A stretch of 5,515 nucleotides of DNA from Gammaproteobacteria bacterium (GCA_027484495.1 JAIXSW010000613.1:1-5515), one strand, 5' to 3'; counted from the first letter of the stretch, positions 1 through 5,515 are shown. Translations and numbers: made by a program. The notes: generated by a model from the letters alone, not told the origin.

Positions 1-311
1 CGCGCCGCAGCCCCAGCGGGTACCGCTTGTATCCACAAAGTCAGCTGGCGCAGTTGCAGCTGATTTATCAGGCGAAGCAGCTGGGCTTTTCTTTGGATCA
101 GGTCGAAGCGTTATTGGCACTGTGGCAGCAGCCGGACCGCGCCAGCCGGGATGTGCAGGCGCTGGCTCAAGAGCAGTTAGCATTGGTCAGCGCTAAAATC
201 AGCCAGTTGCAACAATTGCAGCAACAATTACAAAGTCTGGTGGCGCATTGTGCCGGCGACGATTCGTCAGATTGCAGCATTTTGCGCGAGCTCAGCGGGC
301 AGAAAGACTAA
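1..311 (+). CDS. cueR: CueR-type Cu(I)-responsive MerR-family transcriptional regulator, 3' part
   Basis: Cytoplasmic DNA-binding activator that senses monovalent copper/silver/gold and normally turns on a Cu+-exporting ATPase or copper oxidase. The reading frame is already open at the left edge (first full codon at base 3) and ends at TAA 309-311, leaving 102 codons. The fragment begins in the MerR wing, with G-Y-R-L-Y matching the family G-Y-R-x-Y. By comparison with E. coli CueR about 30 N-terminal residues (the helix-turn-helix) lie outside the window. A long Gln/Leu-rich dimerisation helix follows. Near the C-terminus is the metal loop C-A-G-D-D-S-S-D-C, whose two Cys have the same spacing as CueR Cys112 and Cys120. 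The residue aligned with CueR Ser77, which separates monovalent-metal sensors from divalent ones that carry Cys there, is Ser (in P-D-R-A-S-R-D-V). The leucine-serine-glycine ending also resembles CueR. The usual partner copA is not visible and may lie upstream. A TTG at 27 is an internal Leu codon, not a start. Confidence 0.87.
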   Translation, partial: RRSPSGYRLYPQSQLAQLQLIYQAKQLGFSLDQVEALLALWQQPDRASRDVQALAQEQLALVSAKISQLQQLQQQLQSLVAHCAGDDSSDCSILRELSGQKD

Positions 312-322
312 GTGACCCGCCA

Positions 323-739
323 TCAGCGTCGTAGCGGCAAGGTCAGCCCCATGCCAATCGACTCCGGCGCTACGTCGGCAAAACCGAATTGTTGATATAG
401 GTATTTGGCATCACCATCGGCGATCAGATTGACATAACAACTGTCCGGCAATTGCGTTTCAACATAATGCATCAGCGCCTGCATGATTTGTTTACCGAGG
501 CCTTTGCCCTGATGCTGCGGTAACACGGCAATATCACAAATCTGGCAATGACAAGCACCATCCCCAACCAATCGCCCCATGCCAATCACTTTGTCGTCAA
601 AACGGATCTGCACGGCAAACAACGTGGCAGCAAGGCCAATCTGGGCGGCGGCTGCCGTTTTCGCACTGAGGCCGGTCGCGACGCGTAAGTGACAATAATC
701 TTCCACTGTGGGAGTCTGGATTTCGAGCTGATAAGTCAT
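323..739 (-). CDS. GNAT-family N-acetyltransferase
   Basis: A 138-residue single-domain acetyltransferase that would transfer acetyl from acetyl-CoA to an amine; the substrate cannot be told from sequence. The acetyl-CoA pyrophosphate-binding motif A is intact: a beta strand (I-C-D-I-A-V-L-P, about residues 67-74), then Q-H-Q-G-K-G-L-G at 75-82 (Q77-x-x-G80-x-G82) and its helix. The usual C-terminal Tyr/Phe-Gly-Phe element follows as K-Y-L-Y-Q-Q-F-G-F at 112-120. The length is typical for a minimal GNAT. The frame is open further upstream to an ATG at 775, but ATG 739 is preferred: AGGA lies 8 bases upstream on the - strand and the protein then begins M-T-Y-Q-L-E, as in relatives I recall. 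It converges on cueR with only 11 bases between stop codons and no visible hairpin. It is divergent from the PhzF gene. It is probably a single-gene transcript, unrelated to copper. Confidence 0.88.
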   Translation of the reverse strand: MTYQLEIQTPTVEDYCHLRVATGLSAKTAAAAQIGLAATLFAVQIRFDDKVIGMGRLVGDGACHCQICDIAVLPQHQGKGLGKQIMQALMHYVETQLPDSCYVNLIADGDAKYLYQQFGFADVAPESIGMGLTLPLRR

Positions 740-881
740 ACGGCTAGTCCTGAATGCTGAGGTGTTTGAATACACAGGTAAATCCGCGTCTGGGCGGAAG
801 CGTGCAGATCAGTTAAATTGCGCTTTCTGCTCAGTGGAAATAGTGCCGAATCGTCGGCCATGGTGCAATGGAGCTGCAGTA
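740..881. promoter_or_regulatory. Divergent spacer between GNAT and PhzF-family genes
   Basis: This 142-base stretch separates two divergent start codons and must hold or border both promoters. The clear signals are the ribosome-binding sites at its ends: AGGA for the - strand GNAT, and GGAG at 870-873 for the + strand PhzF gene, 8 bases before its ATG. A TTGCGC about 17 bases before TAGTGC on the + strand is too poor a match to call a promoter. No strong inverted repeat was seen. Confidence 0.4.
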
Positions 882-1745
882 ATGAAAATAGAGCAAGCAG
901 TTGTTTTTGATGTGTTCTGTAGTGACAGCGCCAGTGGCAATCCGGCTGCGGTATACGTACTGGCGCAATGGCCAGCCGATGCGGTGTTACAAACTCTGGC
1001 GGCTGATCAGCCCGTGCCAGTGACAGCTTTTGTGGTGCTCCCACCAGCCCTAACCGAGCAGCAGCCCATCGAGATCCGCTGGTTTGCCGGTCGTCAGGAA
1101 ATCAACTTATGTGGTCATGGCAGTCTGGCGGCAGCTGCTTTTGTATTGTCTCAGCGTCCACAATGGCAGCAGGTGCAGCTCACCAGTATGTTTGGCGATA
1201 TCAGCGTCGCGCGGAGTTCACTTTCATTGGCGCCGTTGTCAGCCGGTCACGACAGTTTCGTCATGTGTTTACCGGCGTGGCCGGCGCAACGGCCCGCGGA
1301 ACTTAGCCAGTTGACCGAATCTTTGCAATTGTCGGCGCAGGGGGTGGTAGTGACAGACTATTTTGCCACGCGGGATTTAGTTCTGGTGCTGGCAAGCGCC
1401 GCACAGGTACAGGCTTTTGTGCCGGATTTTGCTTTGTTGAAGCAGCTCGGGCCTTATCATGCGCTGATCCTGACCGCCGCCCTCGATAGTGCTGATAGCT
1501 CTCAGCACCGCGGTTATGTACTGCGTTATTTTGCGCCCAAAATCGGTATCAACGAAGATCTGGCGACTGGTTCGGCACAATGTTCATTGGCACCCTATTG
1601 GCTGCAACACTTTGGCGTCCAGCAACTGCAGGTGCAGCAACTTTCCAGTACCGGCGGCTATTTTATCGTGGCCGCACATACAGCCGATCAGATCGCTTTG
1701 CATGCGATCGTGCGCGGCCAGCCGGAGACTCCAGCTTTATTGTGA
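882..1745 (+). CDS. PhzF-family isomerase-like protein (catalytic Glu replaced by Val)
   Basis: A 287-residue cytoplasmic protein with the two-lobed diaminopimelate-epimerase-like fold of the PhzF family, named after the phenazine-pathway isomerase; most bacterial members have no known substrate. Family marks in order: an N-terminal strand with S-G-N-P-A-A-V at 18-24; E-I-N-L-C-G-H-G-S-L at 73-82 in place of the usual CGHAT, keeping the conserved His79; and G-I-N-E-D-L-A-T-G-S-A near 223-232, keeping Asp226 and Ser231 of the usual EDPATGSA. The position of catalytic Glu45 of PhzF (family N-L-S-E-T-A-F) reads P-V-P-V-T-A-F here, putting Val47 at the Glu site. Length fits the family (about 260-300). 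ATG 882 is chosen over an in-frame ATG at 762 because the homologous N-terminus starts here and GGAG lies 8 bases upstream. Nothing nearby suggests phenazine synthesis, so the family name should not be read as a function. It converges on the M3 peptidase gene. Confidence 0.92.
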   Translation: MKIEQAVVFDVFCSDSASGNPAAVYVLAQWPADAVLQTLAADQPVPVTAFVVLPPALTEQQPIEIRWFAGRQEINLCGHGSLAAAAFVLSQRPQWQQVQLTSMFGDISVARSSLSLAPLSAGHDSFVMCLPAWPAQRPAELSQLTESLQLSAQGVVVTDYFATRDLVLVLASAAQVQAFVPDFALLKQLGPYHALILTAALDSADSSQHRGYVLRYFAPKIGINEDLATGSAQCSLAPYWLQHFGVQQLQVQQLSSTGGYFIVAAHTADQIALHAIVRGQPETPALL

Positions 1746-1755
1746 TTGAACACAA

Positions 1756-1769
1756 CAGGCAGAAAAAAG
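1756..1769. repeat. 14-base direct repeat, copy 1
   Basis: CAGGCAGAAAAAAG occurs here and again, identical, at 1922-1935. In both places the A6 tract directly precedes a GC-rich hairpin, so on the - strand both copies supply the T6 tract and the next eight bases of a terminator. The identity extends beyond the T-tract, which suggests duplication or a shared processing or termination context rather than chance. The total length is short. Confidence 0.7.
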
Positions 1770-1788
1770 CCCGGGACAGAGACCGGGC
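1763..1788 (-). terminator. Rho-independent terminator reading on the - strand (distal)
   Basis: Bases 1769-1774 (GCCCGG) and 1783-1788 (CCGGGC) form a perfect six-pair all-GC stem with an eight-base loop. On the - strand the stem is followed directly by T6 (A6 at 1763-1768 on +). There is no T-tract on the + side, so it is not a good stop for the PhzF gene. It lies about 150 bases beyond the first - strand terminator of the peptidase gene. It is either a backup terminator or the end of a separate short - strand transcript. Confidence 0.75.
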
Positions 1789-1913
1789 AAGGTTACTCAC
1801 AGGAAAACGAACAGGCTGACGGCGTGTGCTGTACACGCGGAAAAACCAAATGTTCAGGTTAAGCCTAGGCTACAGCGCCGGATGCTGGTTTGCGGCAGAT
1901 CAAGCCAGCGACG
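1789..1913. other. Non-coding stretch between two - strand terminators, with weak hairpins
   Basis: No supported coding frame is seen here: the short open frames have no ribosome-binding site and none resembles a known protein. Visible structures are a six-pair stem with five-base loop (GCGTGT 1822-1827 with ACACGC 1833-1838), a ten-base perfect palindrome AGCCTAGGCT at 1862-1871, and a nine-pair stem (1884-1892 with 1901-1909, eight-base loop). The last stem has one position that is a G-U wobble in + strand RNA but an A-C mismatch in - strand RNA. No promoter of good quality was found on either strand. Confidence 0.4.
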
Positions 1914-1932
1914 TTTTCTGCCAGGCAGAAAA
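1914..1932. repeat. 19-base near-perfect palindrome next to the dcp terminator
   Basis: TTTTCTGCC and GGCAGAAAA are perfect reverse complements separated by a single A (1923). The right arm includes copy 2 of the 14-base direct repeat and overlaps the T-tract of the peptidase terminator, so the two structures share bases and could exclude each other. The one-base spacer is too tight for the whole stem to pair as a hairpin in RNA; a few bases would open. It could also be a two-fold protein-binding site. Confidence 0.6.
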
Positions 1933-1935
1933 AAG
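1922..1935. repeat. 14-base direct repeat, copy 2
   Basis: Identical to 1756-1769. Here it abuts the GGGGAC stem of the peptidase terminator and forms the right arm of the 1914-1932 palindrome. Confidence 0.7.
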
Positions 1936-1951
1936 GGGACCGAAGTCCCCT
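1929..1951 (-). terminator. Rho-independent terminator of the M3 peptidase gene
   Basis: On the - strand this reads AGGGGAC, loop TTCG, GTCCCCT, then a run of T. It is a six-pair GC-rich stem plus one A-T pair, closed by the very stable UUCG tetraloop and followed by T6. It starts 53 bases after the peptidase stop codon and is the clearest terminator in the window. On the + strand it has no T-tract. Confidence 0.92.
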
Positions 1952-2004
1952 GATGATTGGCTCATTTTGCTGAAACAGCGAAAAGCCGCTCAGCGCTCGC
2001 GAAC

Positions 2005-4200
2005 TTAGTTCACGGCAGTTTTCAGGCCACGACGGATCAGCAGACCATCGGTGGTTGGCTCTTTGCCGCGGAACGCTTTGTAAGCTTCCATCGGATCTTT
2101 GGTGTTACCGACCGACAGGATGTTCTTACGGAAATTCGCGCCGTTTTCCAGTTTCAGACCGCCTTGCAGCTGCACAAAGGCAAAAGCGTCGGCTGCCAGA
2201 ATTTCAGACCACATGTAAGCGTAGTAACCGGCTGAGTAACCGCCGCCCATTGAGTGGCTGAAGTAAGTGGATTTGTAGCGTGGTGGCACGACTGCTAAAT
2301 CAACGCCGTGTTTTTTCAGCGCGTCGGCTTCAAATTTTTCTACGTCAGCAATTTTGGTGCCGGCTGGAATAGAGTGCCATTCCATGTCGACTAACGCCGC
2401 TGCCATATATTCCAGTGTGTCGAAACCCTGGTTGAAGCTGCGGGATTTCATGATTTTTGCCAGCAGTTCGGCTGGGATCGCTTCGCCGGTTTTGTAGTGT
2501 TTGGCGTAGTTACCAATCACATCCGGGTGCGCCGCCCAGTCTTCCTGGAAGGTTGACGGGAATTCAACGAAATCGCGCGAGACTGAAGTACCGGCCAGCG
2601 TCGGGTATTTCACTTTGGAGAAAATGCCGTGTAAGCCGTGGCCCAGTTCGTGGAAAATGGTGGTGACGTTGTCATAGCTGACCAGCGTTGGTTCGCCGGC
2701 CGGGCCTTTTGGAATGTTCATCACGTTGACCACGACTGGTTTGTCGTTCAGCAATTCGCTTTGCTCAACAAAAGAGCTCATCCAGGCGCCACCGCGTTTA
2801 CCTTCGCGGGCGAAGTAGTCGGCGTAGAAAATAGCCAGGCTGGTGCCGTCAGCATCAAACACTTCGTACGCTTCTACGTCCGGGTGGTAAACCGGCAGAT
2901 CTGGCCGTTTTTTGAAGCTGATACCAAACAGTTTGTTCATCGTGTAGAACACGCCGTCATGCAATACGCGGTTGAATTCGAAGTATGGTTTTACTTCGTT
3001 TTCGTCTAAATCATATTTGGCTTTTCGCACTTTCTCGGCGTAGAACTCCCAGTCCCACGGCTGCAGCTCGAAAGTGCCGCCGGTCTGTTTGATCATGTCC
3101 TGGATCGCAGCCGCTTCTTTTTTGGTGTTTTCCACCACAGTCGGCGCCATGCTGCCGAGCATATCCATCACGGCTTTTGGATTTTTCGCCATGCTTTGAT
3201 CCAGCGAGAAATGCGCGTGGGTGTCAAAGCCGAGTAACTTGGCGCGTTCAGCCCGGATCTCAGCTAAACGGGCCACGATTGGCCGGTTGTCGGTCTCACC
3301 TTTGGTACCACGGTACGCCGAGGCTTCCCAGATTTGCTGACGCAGTTCGCGATTTTCCAGCTGCGCTAACGCTGGTTGACGCGTGGTGTTGGTGATTTCA
3401 ATCACATATTTGCCGTCTTGGCCTTTGGCTTTCGCGCCTTCAGCAGCGGCAGCGATTTCAGCTTCAGAGAAACCGGCCAGCTTGGCTTTGTCATCGACAA
3501 AAATCGCGATGTCTTTGGTGATTTGCAGCAAGTTCTGGCTGAACTTGGTGGTCAGTTTTGAGCTTTCTTCGTTCAGTGCGCGGATTTGGGTTTTCTGTTC
3601 GTCATTGAGCTGGGCACCAGCACGGACAAAACGCTCATAGGTCACTTCGGTCAGACGCAGTGATTCCGGATCCAGATTCAGGCTGGCACGGTTGTCGTAT
3701 ACGGCTTTGACCCGGGCGAACAGCGTTGGATTCAGGTTGATATTGTCGCTGTGCGCGGCCAGTTTTGGCGAAATCTCAGCCTGGATTTTCAGGATCTCAG
3801 CATTGCTGTTCGAGCCTGACAGGTTAAAGAAAATACCGCTGGAACGGCCCAGTAAATCACCGGTTTTTTCCATCGCAACGATAGTGTTCTCAAAAGTCGC
3901 AGCTTCGGTGTTGTTGGCGATGGCTTCGATTTCTTTGGCGTGCTCTTCGATGCCTTGCAGCATGGCAGGCAGGAAATGCTCAGTTTTGATTTTGTCGAAT
4001 TCAGGAGCCTGATATTGCAGTGAACTACGTTTCAGTAACGGATTCTCTGCAGTCACTGCGGCTGGCGCCGGTTCAGTTTTTGCCGCGGCAGCATCTGCCG
4101 GGGCCGCTGCACTTTGCTCAGGCGCAGCCGGTTTATTGTCGGTACAGGCGCTTAATGCCAATACAGTAGCGACTGTGGTCGCAACAAGAGTTTTTTTCAT
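2005..4200 (-). CDS. dcp: M3-family (Dcp-like) zinc metallopeptidase, predicted lipoprotein
   Basis: A 731-residue thimet-oligopeptidase-family zinc peptidase. Relatives such as peptidyl-dipeptidase Dcp remove C-terminal dipeptides from short peptides. The N-terminus is a lipoprotein signal: M-K-K, a hydrophobic stretch, then lipobox L-S-A-C with Cys19. Thr and Asp follow at +2 and +3, with no Asp at +2, so outer-membrane anchoring is likely. An Ala/Pro-rich linker to about residue 50 precedes the catalytic body. The zinc site is H517-E-L-G-H521, and the third ligand is Glu546 in R-D-F-V-E-F-P-S, 25 residues after the second His as in Dcp. The substrate-binding region near the end has H649 and G-Y-S-A-G-Y-Y with Tyr655, Tyr659 and Tyr660. 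After P-S the protein has T-F where Dcp has Q-I. It is longer than the roughly 680-residue cytoplasmic relatives because of the signal and linker. ATG 4200 has GAGGA 7 bases upstream. It is likely monocistronic, ending at the terminator at 1929-1951. Exopeptidase specificity is inferred from the family. Confidence 0.95.
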   Translation of the reverse strand: MKKTLVATTVATVLALSACTDNKPAAPEQSAAAPADAAAAKTEPAPAAVTAENPLLKRSSLQYQAPEFDKIKTEHFLPAMLQGIEEHAKEIEAIANNTEAATFENTIVAMEKTGDLLGRSSGIFFNLSGSNSNAEILKIQAEISPKLAAHSDNINLNPTLFARVKAVYDNRASLNLDPESLRLTEVTYERFVRAGAQLNDEQKTQIRALNEESSKLTTKFSQNLLQITKDIAIFVDDKAKLAGFSEAEIAAAAEGAKAKGQDGKYVIEITNTTRQPALAQLENRELRQQIWEASAYRGTKGETDNRPIVARLAEIRAERAKLLGFDTHAHFSLDQSMAKNPKAVMDMLGSMAPTVVENTKKEAAAIQDMIKQTGGTFELQPWDWEFYAEKVRKAKYDLDENEVKPYFEFNRVLHDGVFYTMNKLFGISFKKRPDLPVYHPDVEAYEVFDADGTSLAIFYADYFAREGKRGGAWMSSFVEQSELLNDKPVVVNVMNIPKGPAGEPTLVSYDNVTTIFHELGHGLHGIFSKVKYPTLAGTSVSRDFVEFPSTFQEDWAAHPDVIGNYAKHYKTGEAIPAELLAKIMKSRSFNQGFDTLEYMAAALVDMEWHSIPAGTKIADVEKFEADALKKHGVDLAVVPPRYKSTYFSHSMGGGYSAGYYAYMWSEILAADAFAFVQLQGGLKLENGANFRKNILSVGNTKDPMEAYKAFRGKEPTTDGLLIRRGLKTAVN

Positions 4201-4367
4201 TGTGGAATCCTCTGGAACAGAAGTTTGACTATTGTTATCACTGGAATCAGTCGATCGAGTATGCCAAACACTGTGACAATATCACGAATTTTTTGCAGCC
4301 AACCGCCTGCTTTGTGCGCCGAATGGAACCAGGCTGCGGATAATCTGCGCTTTGTGCCTAAGATGGG
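4201..4367. promoter_or_regulatory. Divergent spacer between M3 peptidase and solute-binding-like gene
   Basis: This 167-base region separates two divergent starts. The peptidase ribosome-binding site lies at its left end. The stretch contains an imperfect dyad GTGA-CAATA-TCAC at 4273-4285. It also has two copies of the nine-base word GCTTTGTGC, at 4309-4317 and 4349-4357, exactly 40 bases apart (about four helical turns). No good sigma-70 promoter for the peptidase gene could be fixed by eye. The dyad has a five-base spacer, so it is not a standard CRP site, which needs six. Confidence 0.4.
4339..4344 (+). promoter_or_regulatory. Possible -10 element for the solute-binding-like gene
   Basis: GATAAT matches the sigma-70 -10 consensus at five of six positions and lies 24 bases before the GTG start, which would leave a very short leader. 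No -35 match sits at 16-18 bases; the nearest, TTGTGC at 4312-4317, is 21 bases away. A TG upstream is one base off the extended -10 position. This is a weak call. Confidence 0.25.
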
Positions 4368-5069
4368 GTGCCTGTGACGCAGCTGACAGGTTACATCGGG
4401 TGTTTGTTGTTGCTGTTCGCCTGTGGTGTCAGTGCACGCAGCGAGGTGATGCATATTGGTACGCTGATGCAGATCTCGCCGCAGCATCCATTGGTGGTAC
4501 AGGTAAAGCAGGCTTATCAGCAACTGGGGCTGCAGATGCAGCTGGAAACGATGCCGCTTGAGCGTCTGCGCGTCGAGGCGGCTCGCGGCAAGTTGTTGGA
4601 TGGCAATCTGGCCGCATCGGTGACGCTGTCGCAGACGGTGCCGCAATTGATCCGGGTACCGGTGCAGATTTATCAGCTGGATTTAACTGCATTTGTCAGC
4701 CGGCCAGAGTTGCGGCCTGCGCAGTGGACCGAGCTACAGCCGCTGCGGGTGGCATACCTGGCGGGCATGCTGGCGGTGGAATCACGTTTAAAACAACATC
4801 AGGTGAAAACGCTCACTACGGTGCTGACACTGGAACAAGCGTTGCAATATGTCGCCAAAGGCCGCGTTGATGTAGCGGTATTACCCAAAGCTGAAGCTGA
4901 TTATGTGCTGCGGCAAATGACAGGTTTAAAGGTACAAGCGGTGCAGCCGGCACTGGAACAAATGCCGATGTATCACTACATTCATCAGAAGCATCAGGCG
5001 CTGGTTGGTCCGCTGACTGCGCAGTTTGAAAAAATCATAGCACCGGTCCAGGCCACCGGACATCAATAA
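4368..5069 (+). CDS. Small secreted solute-binding-like protein (SBP_bac_3-type)
   Basis: A 233-residue protein with a hydrophobic N-terminal segment (about residues 8-22, including C-L-L-L-L-F-A-C) ending in V-S-A before R-S-E, a plausible signal peptidase I site. The mature part is therefore periplasmic. It resembles the periplasmic amino-acid-binding-protein fold: a first strand M-H-I-G-T-L, then P-L-E-R-L-R-V-E-A-A-R-G-K with L-L-D-G-N-L (family pattern of a helix followed by G-x-x-D-G), a second lobe starting L-R-V-A-Y-L-A-G, and a helix-strand return with G-R-V-D-V-A-V-L-P. No permease or ATPase gene is beside it, so it may be an orphan binding or sensing protein rather than part of an ABC transporter. 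The ligand is unknown. An in-frame TAA at 4359 limits the start to GTG 4368 or GTG 4374; 4374 has GGGG at a better distance, and both ribosome-binding sites are weak. C-F-A-type context around the first Cys pair could also be read as a poor lipobox (L-F-A-C). It is followed after 12 bases by a GNAT gene, probably in one transcript. Confidence 0.75.
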   Translation: MPVTQLTGYIGCLLLLFACGVSARSEVMHIGTLMQISPQHPLVVQVKQAYQQLGLQMQLETMPLERLRVEAARGKLLDGNLAASVTLSQTVPQLIRVPVQIYQLDLTAFVSRPELRPAQWTELQPLRVAYLAGMLAVESRLKQHQVKTLTTVLTLEQALQYVAKGRVDVAVLPKAEADYVLRQMTGLKVQAVQPALEQMPMYHYIHQKHQALVGPLTAQFEKIIAPVQATGHQ

Positions 5070-5081
5070 GCGGAGCGCTTT

Positions 5082-5515
5082 ATGTATCGAATGACCGAAG
5101 TGGAACTGACAGATCCGACATTAATCACTTTGTTTGGCAAACTGGCTGATTCATTGGGCCATAGTTTGGATGAGGAACCGGAAAAGCTCAGTTTTAATGA
5201 AGCGGGGCTGCTGTTGGCCGTAGTCGCCTGGCACGATGGGCATGCTGTCGGATGTGGCCTGCTGCGCAGAGAAGGTGGGAATCGCGTTGAAATCAAACGG
5301 ATGTATTCAAGTCAGCCGGGCGTTGGCTCAGCCGTGTTACAATATTTGGAACAAAAAGCCCGCAGTGATGGTTTTAAGACCGTGCTGGCTACGGCGCGAA
5401 TTATTAACAGCAAAGCGCTGAATTTTTATCTGCATAAAGGCTTTAAAAAATGTCCCTCTTATGGCAAATATCGTTACAGTTCTCAAACCTTCTGCATGGA
5501 AAAGCCGCTGGATTA
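5082..5515 (+). CDS. GNAT-family N-acetyltransferase, 3' edge cut by window
   Basis: From ATG 5082 the frame stays open for 144 codons to the edge. The last two bases are TA, which would become a stop if the next base is A or G after T-A-A/T-A-G. The last residues, M-E-K-P-L-D, look like a natural GNAT C-terminus, so very little is likely missing. GGAG lies 6 bases before the ATG. The acetyl-CoA site is a contracted motif A: I-K-R-M-Y-S-S-Q-P-G-V-G-S-A-V-L at residues 71-86, with Gly80 and Gly82 as the pyrophosphate-binding glycines. Then come a helix containing L-E-Q-K-A, a strand, N-S-K-A-L-N-F-Y at 109-116, and G-F plus Y-G-K-Y at 120-130. These tail motifs fit a known type of small GNAT acting on unidentified small molecules. 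It is unrelated in detail to the other GNAT in this window. It is likely co-transcribed with the binding-protein gene 12 bases upstream. Confidence 0.85.
   Translation, partial: MYRMTEVELTDPTLITLFGKLADSLGHSLDEEPEKLSFNEAGLLLAVVAWHDGHAVGCGLLRREGGNRVEIKRMYSSQPGVGSAVLQYLEQKARSDGFKTVLATARIINSKALNFYLHKGFKKCPSYGKYRYSSQTFCMEKPLD

Noticed and set aside
190..240. Gln-rich coding repeat in cueR as a possible microsatellite
   Set aside because: The codons are mixed CAG/CAA/TTG/TTA and fit a normal coiled-coil dimerisation helix.
740..775. Twelve-codon upstream extension of the first GNAT
   Set aside because: ATG 739 has AGGA at a good distance and gives the expected N-terminus.
762..881. Forty-codon in-frame extension of the PhzF gene to an upstream ATG
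   Set aside because: The extension has no family similarity. The ATG at 882 has a proper ribosome-binding site and starts the conserved first strand.
736..1044. 102-codon - strand open frame across the divergent spacer and PhzF start
   Set aside because: It overlaps two well-supported genes and shows no domain or ribosome-binding site.
1826..2008. Small + strand open frame in the PhzF-peptidase spacer
   Set aside because: It runs through a terminator hairpin and into the end of the peptidase gene, has no ribosome-binding site and encodes nothing recognisable.
2638..3009. 123-codon + strand open frame inside the peptidase gene
   Set aside because: It is the reverse-complement shadow of the catalytic region, with no start signal.
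4272..4286. CRP (cAMP receptor protein) site TGTGA-TCACG
   Set aside because: The half-sites are five bases apart rather than six and the second is imperfect. It is kept only as an unassigned dyad.
4363..4377. Five-codon mini-frame (ATG to TGA) overlapping the GTG starts of the solute-binding-like gene
   Set aside because: Too short to separate from chance; translational coupling cannot be shown from sequence.
4197..4646. 149-codon - strand open frame over the spacer and the solute-binding-like gene
   Set aside because: It is antisense to a gene with a signal peptide and fold pattern. Its His/Gln/Arg-rich translation has shadow-frame character.

Overview
The window looks like ordinary chromosomal DNA from a Gammaproteobacterium. 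The Cu(I)-type CueR tail, the lipoprotein version of the M3 peptidase and the glutamine- and alanine-rich proteins resemble the Rheinheimera/Alishewanella/Shewanella side of the class. That placement is an inference from protein character, not from a search. Gene density is high, base composition is even by eye, and no transposase, integrase, tRNA, rRNA, CRISPR array or phage gene is visible.

Layout from left to right. (1) The 3' two-thirds of a CueR-type MerR regulator on the + strand, cut by the left edge. (2) A complete GNAT acetyltransferase on the - strand, convergent with cueR and only 11 bases away. (3) A complete PhzF-family protein on the + strand, divergent from the GNAT across a 142-base spacer. 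It has valine where the family normally has its catalytic glutamate. (4) A 259-base non-coding stretch with several hairpins, including two terminators that both read on the - strand. (5) A complete M3-family (Dcp-like) zinc metallopeptidase on the - strand, made as a lipoprotein. (6) A 167-base divergent spacer. (7) A two-gene + strand unit: a small secreted solute-binding-like protein, then, 12 bases on, a second GNAT that runs off the right edge with all or nearly all of its coding sequence present.

Apart from the SBP-GNAT pair, strand alternates gene by gene, so most genes are probably separate transcription units and no shared pathway joins them. Copper sensing (CueR), peptide degradation in the cell envelope (M3 peptidase) and small-molecule acetylation (two unrelated GNATs) look like independent housekeeping or accessory functions. 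I found no convincing new multi-gene system. The points most worth checking are the PhzF substitution, the doubled - strand terminators with a shared 14-base flank, and the orphan binding protein-GNAT pair.
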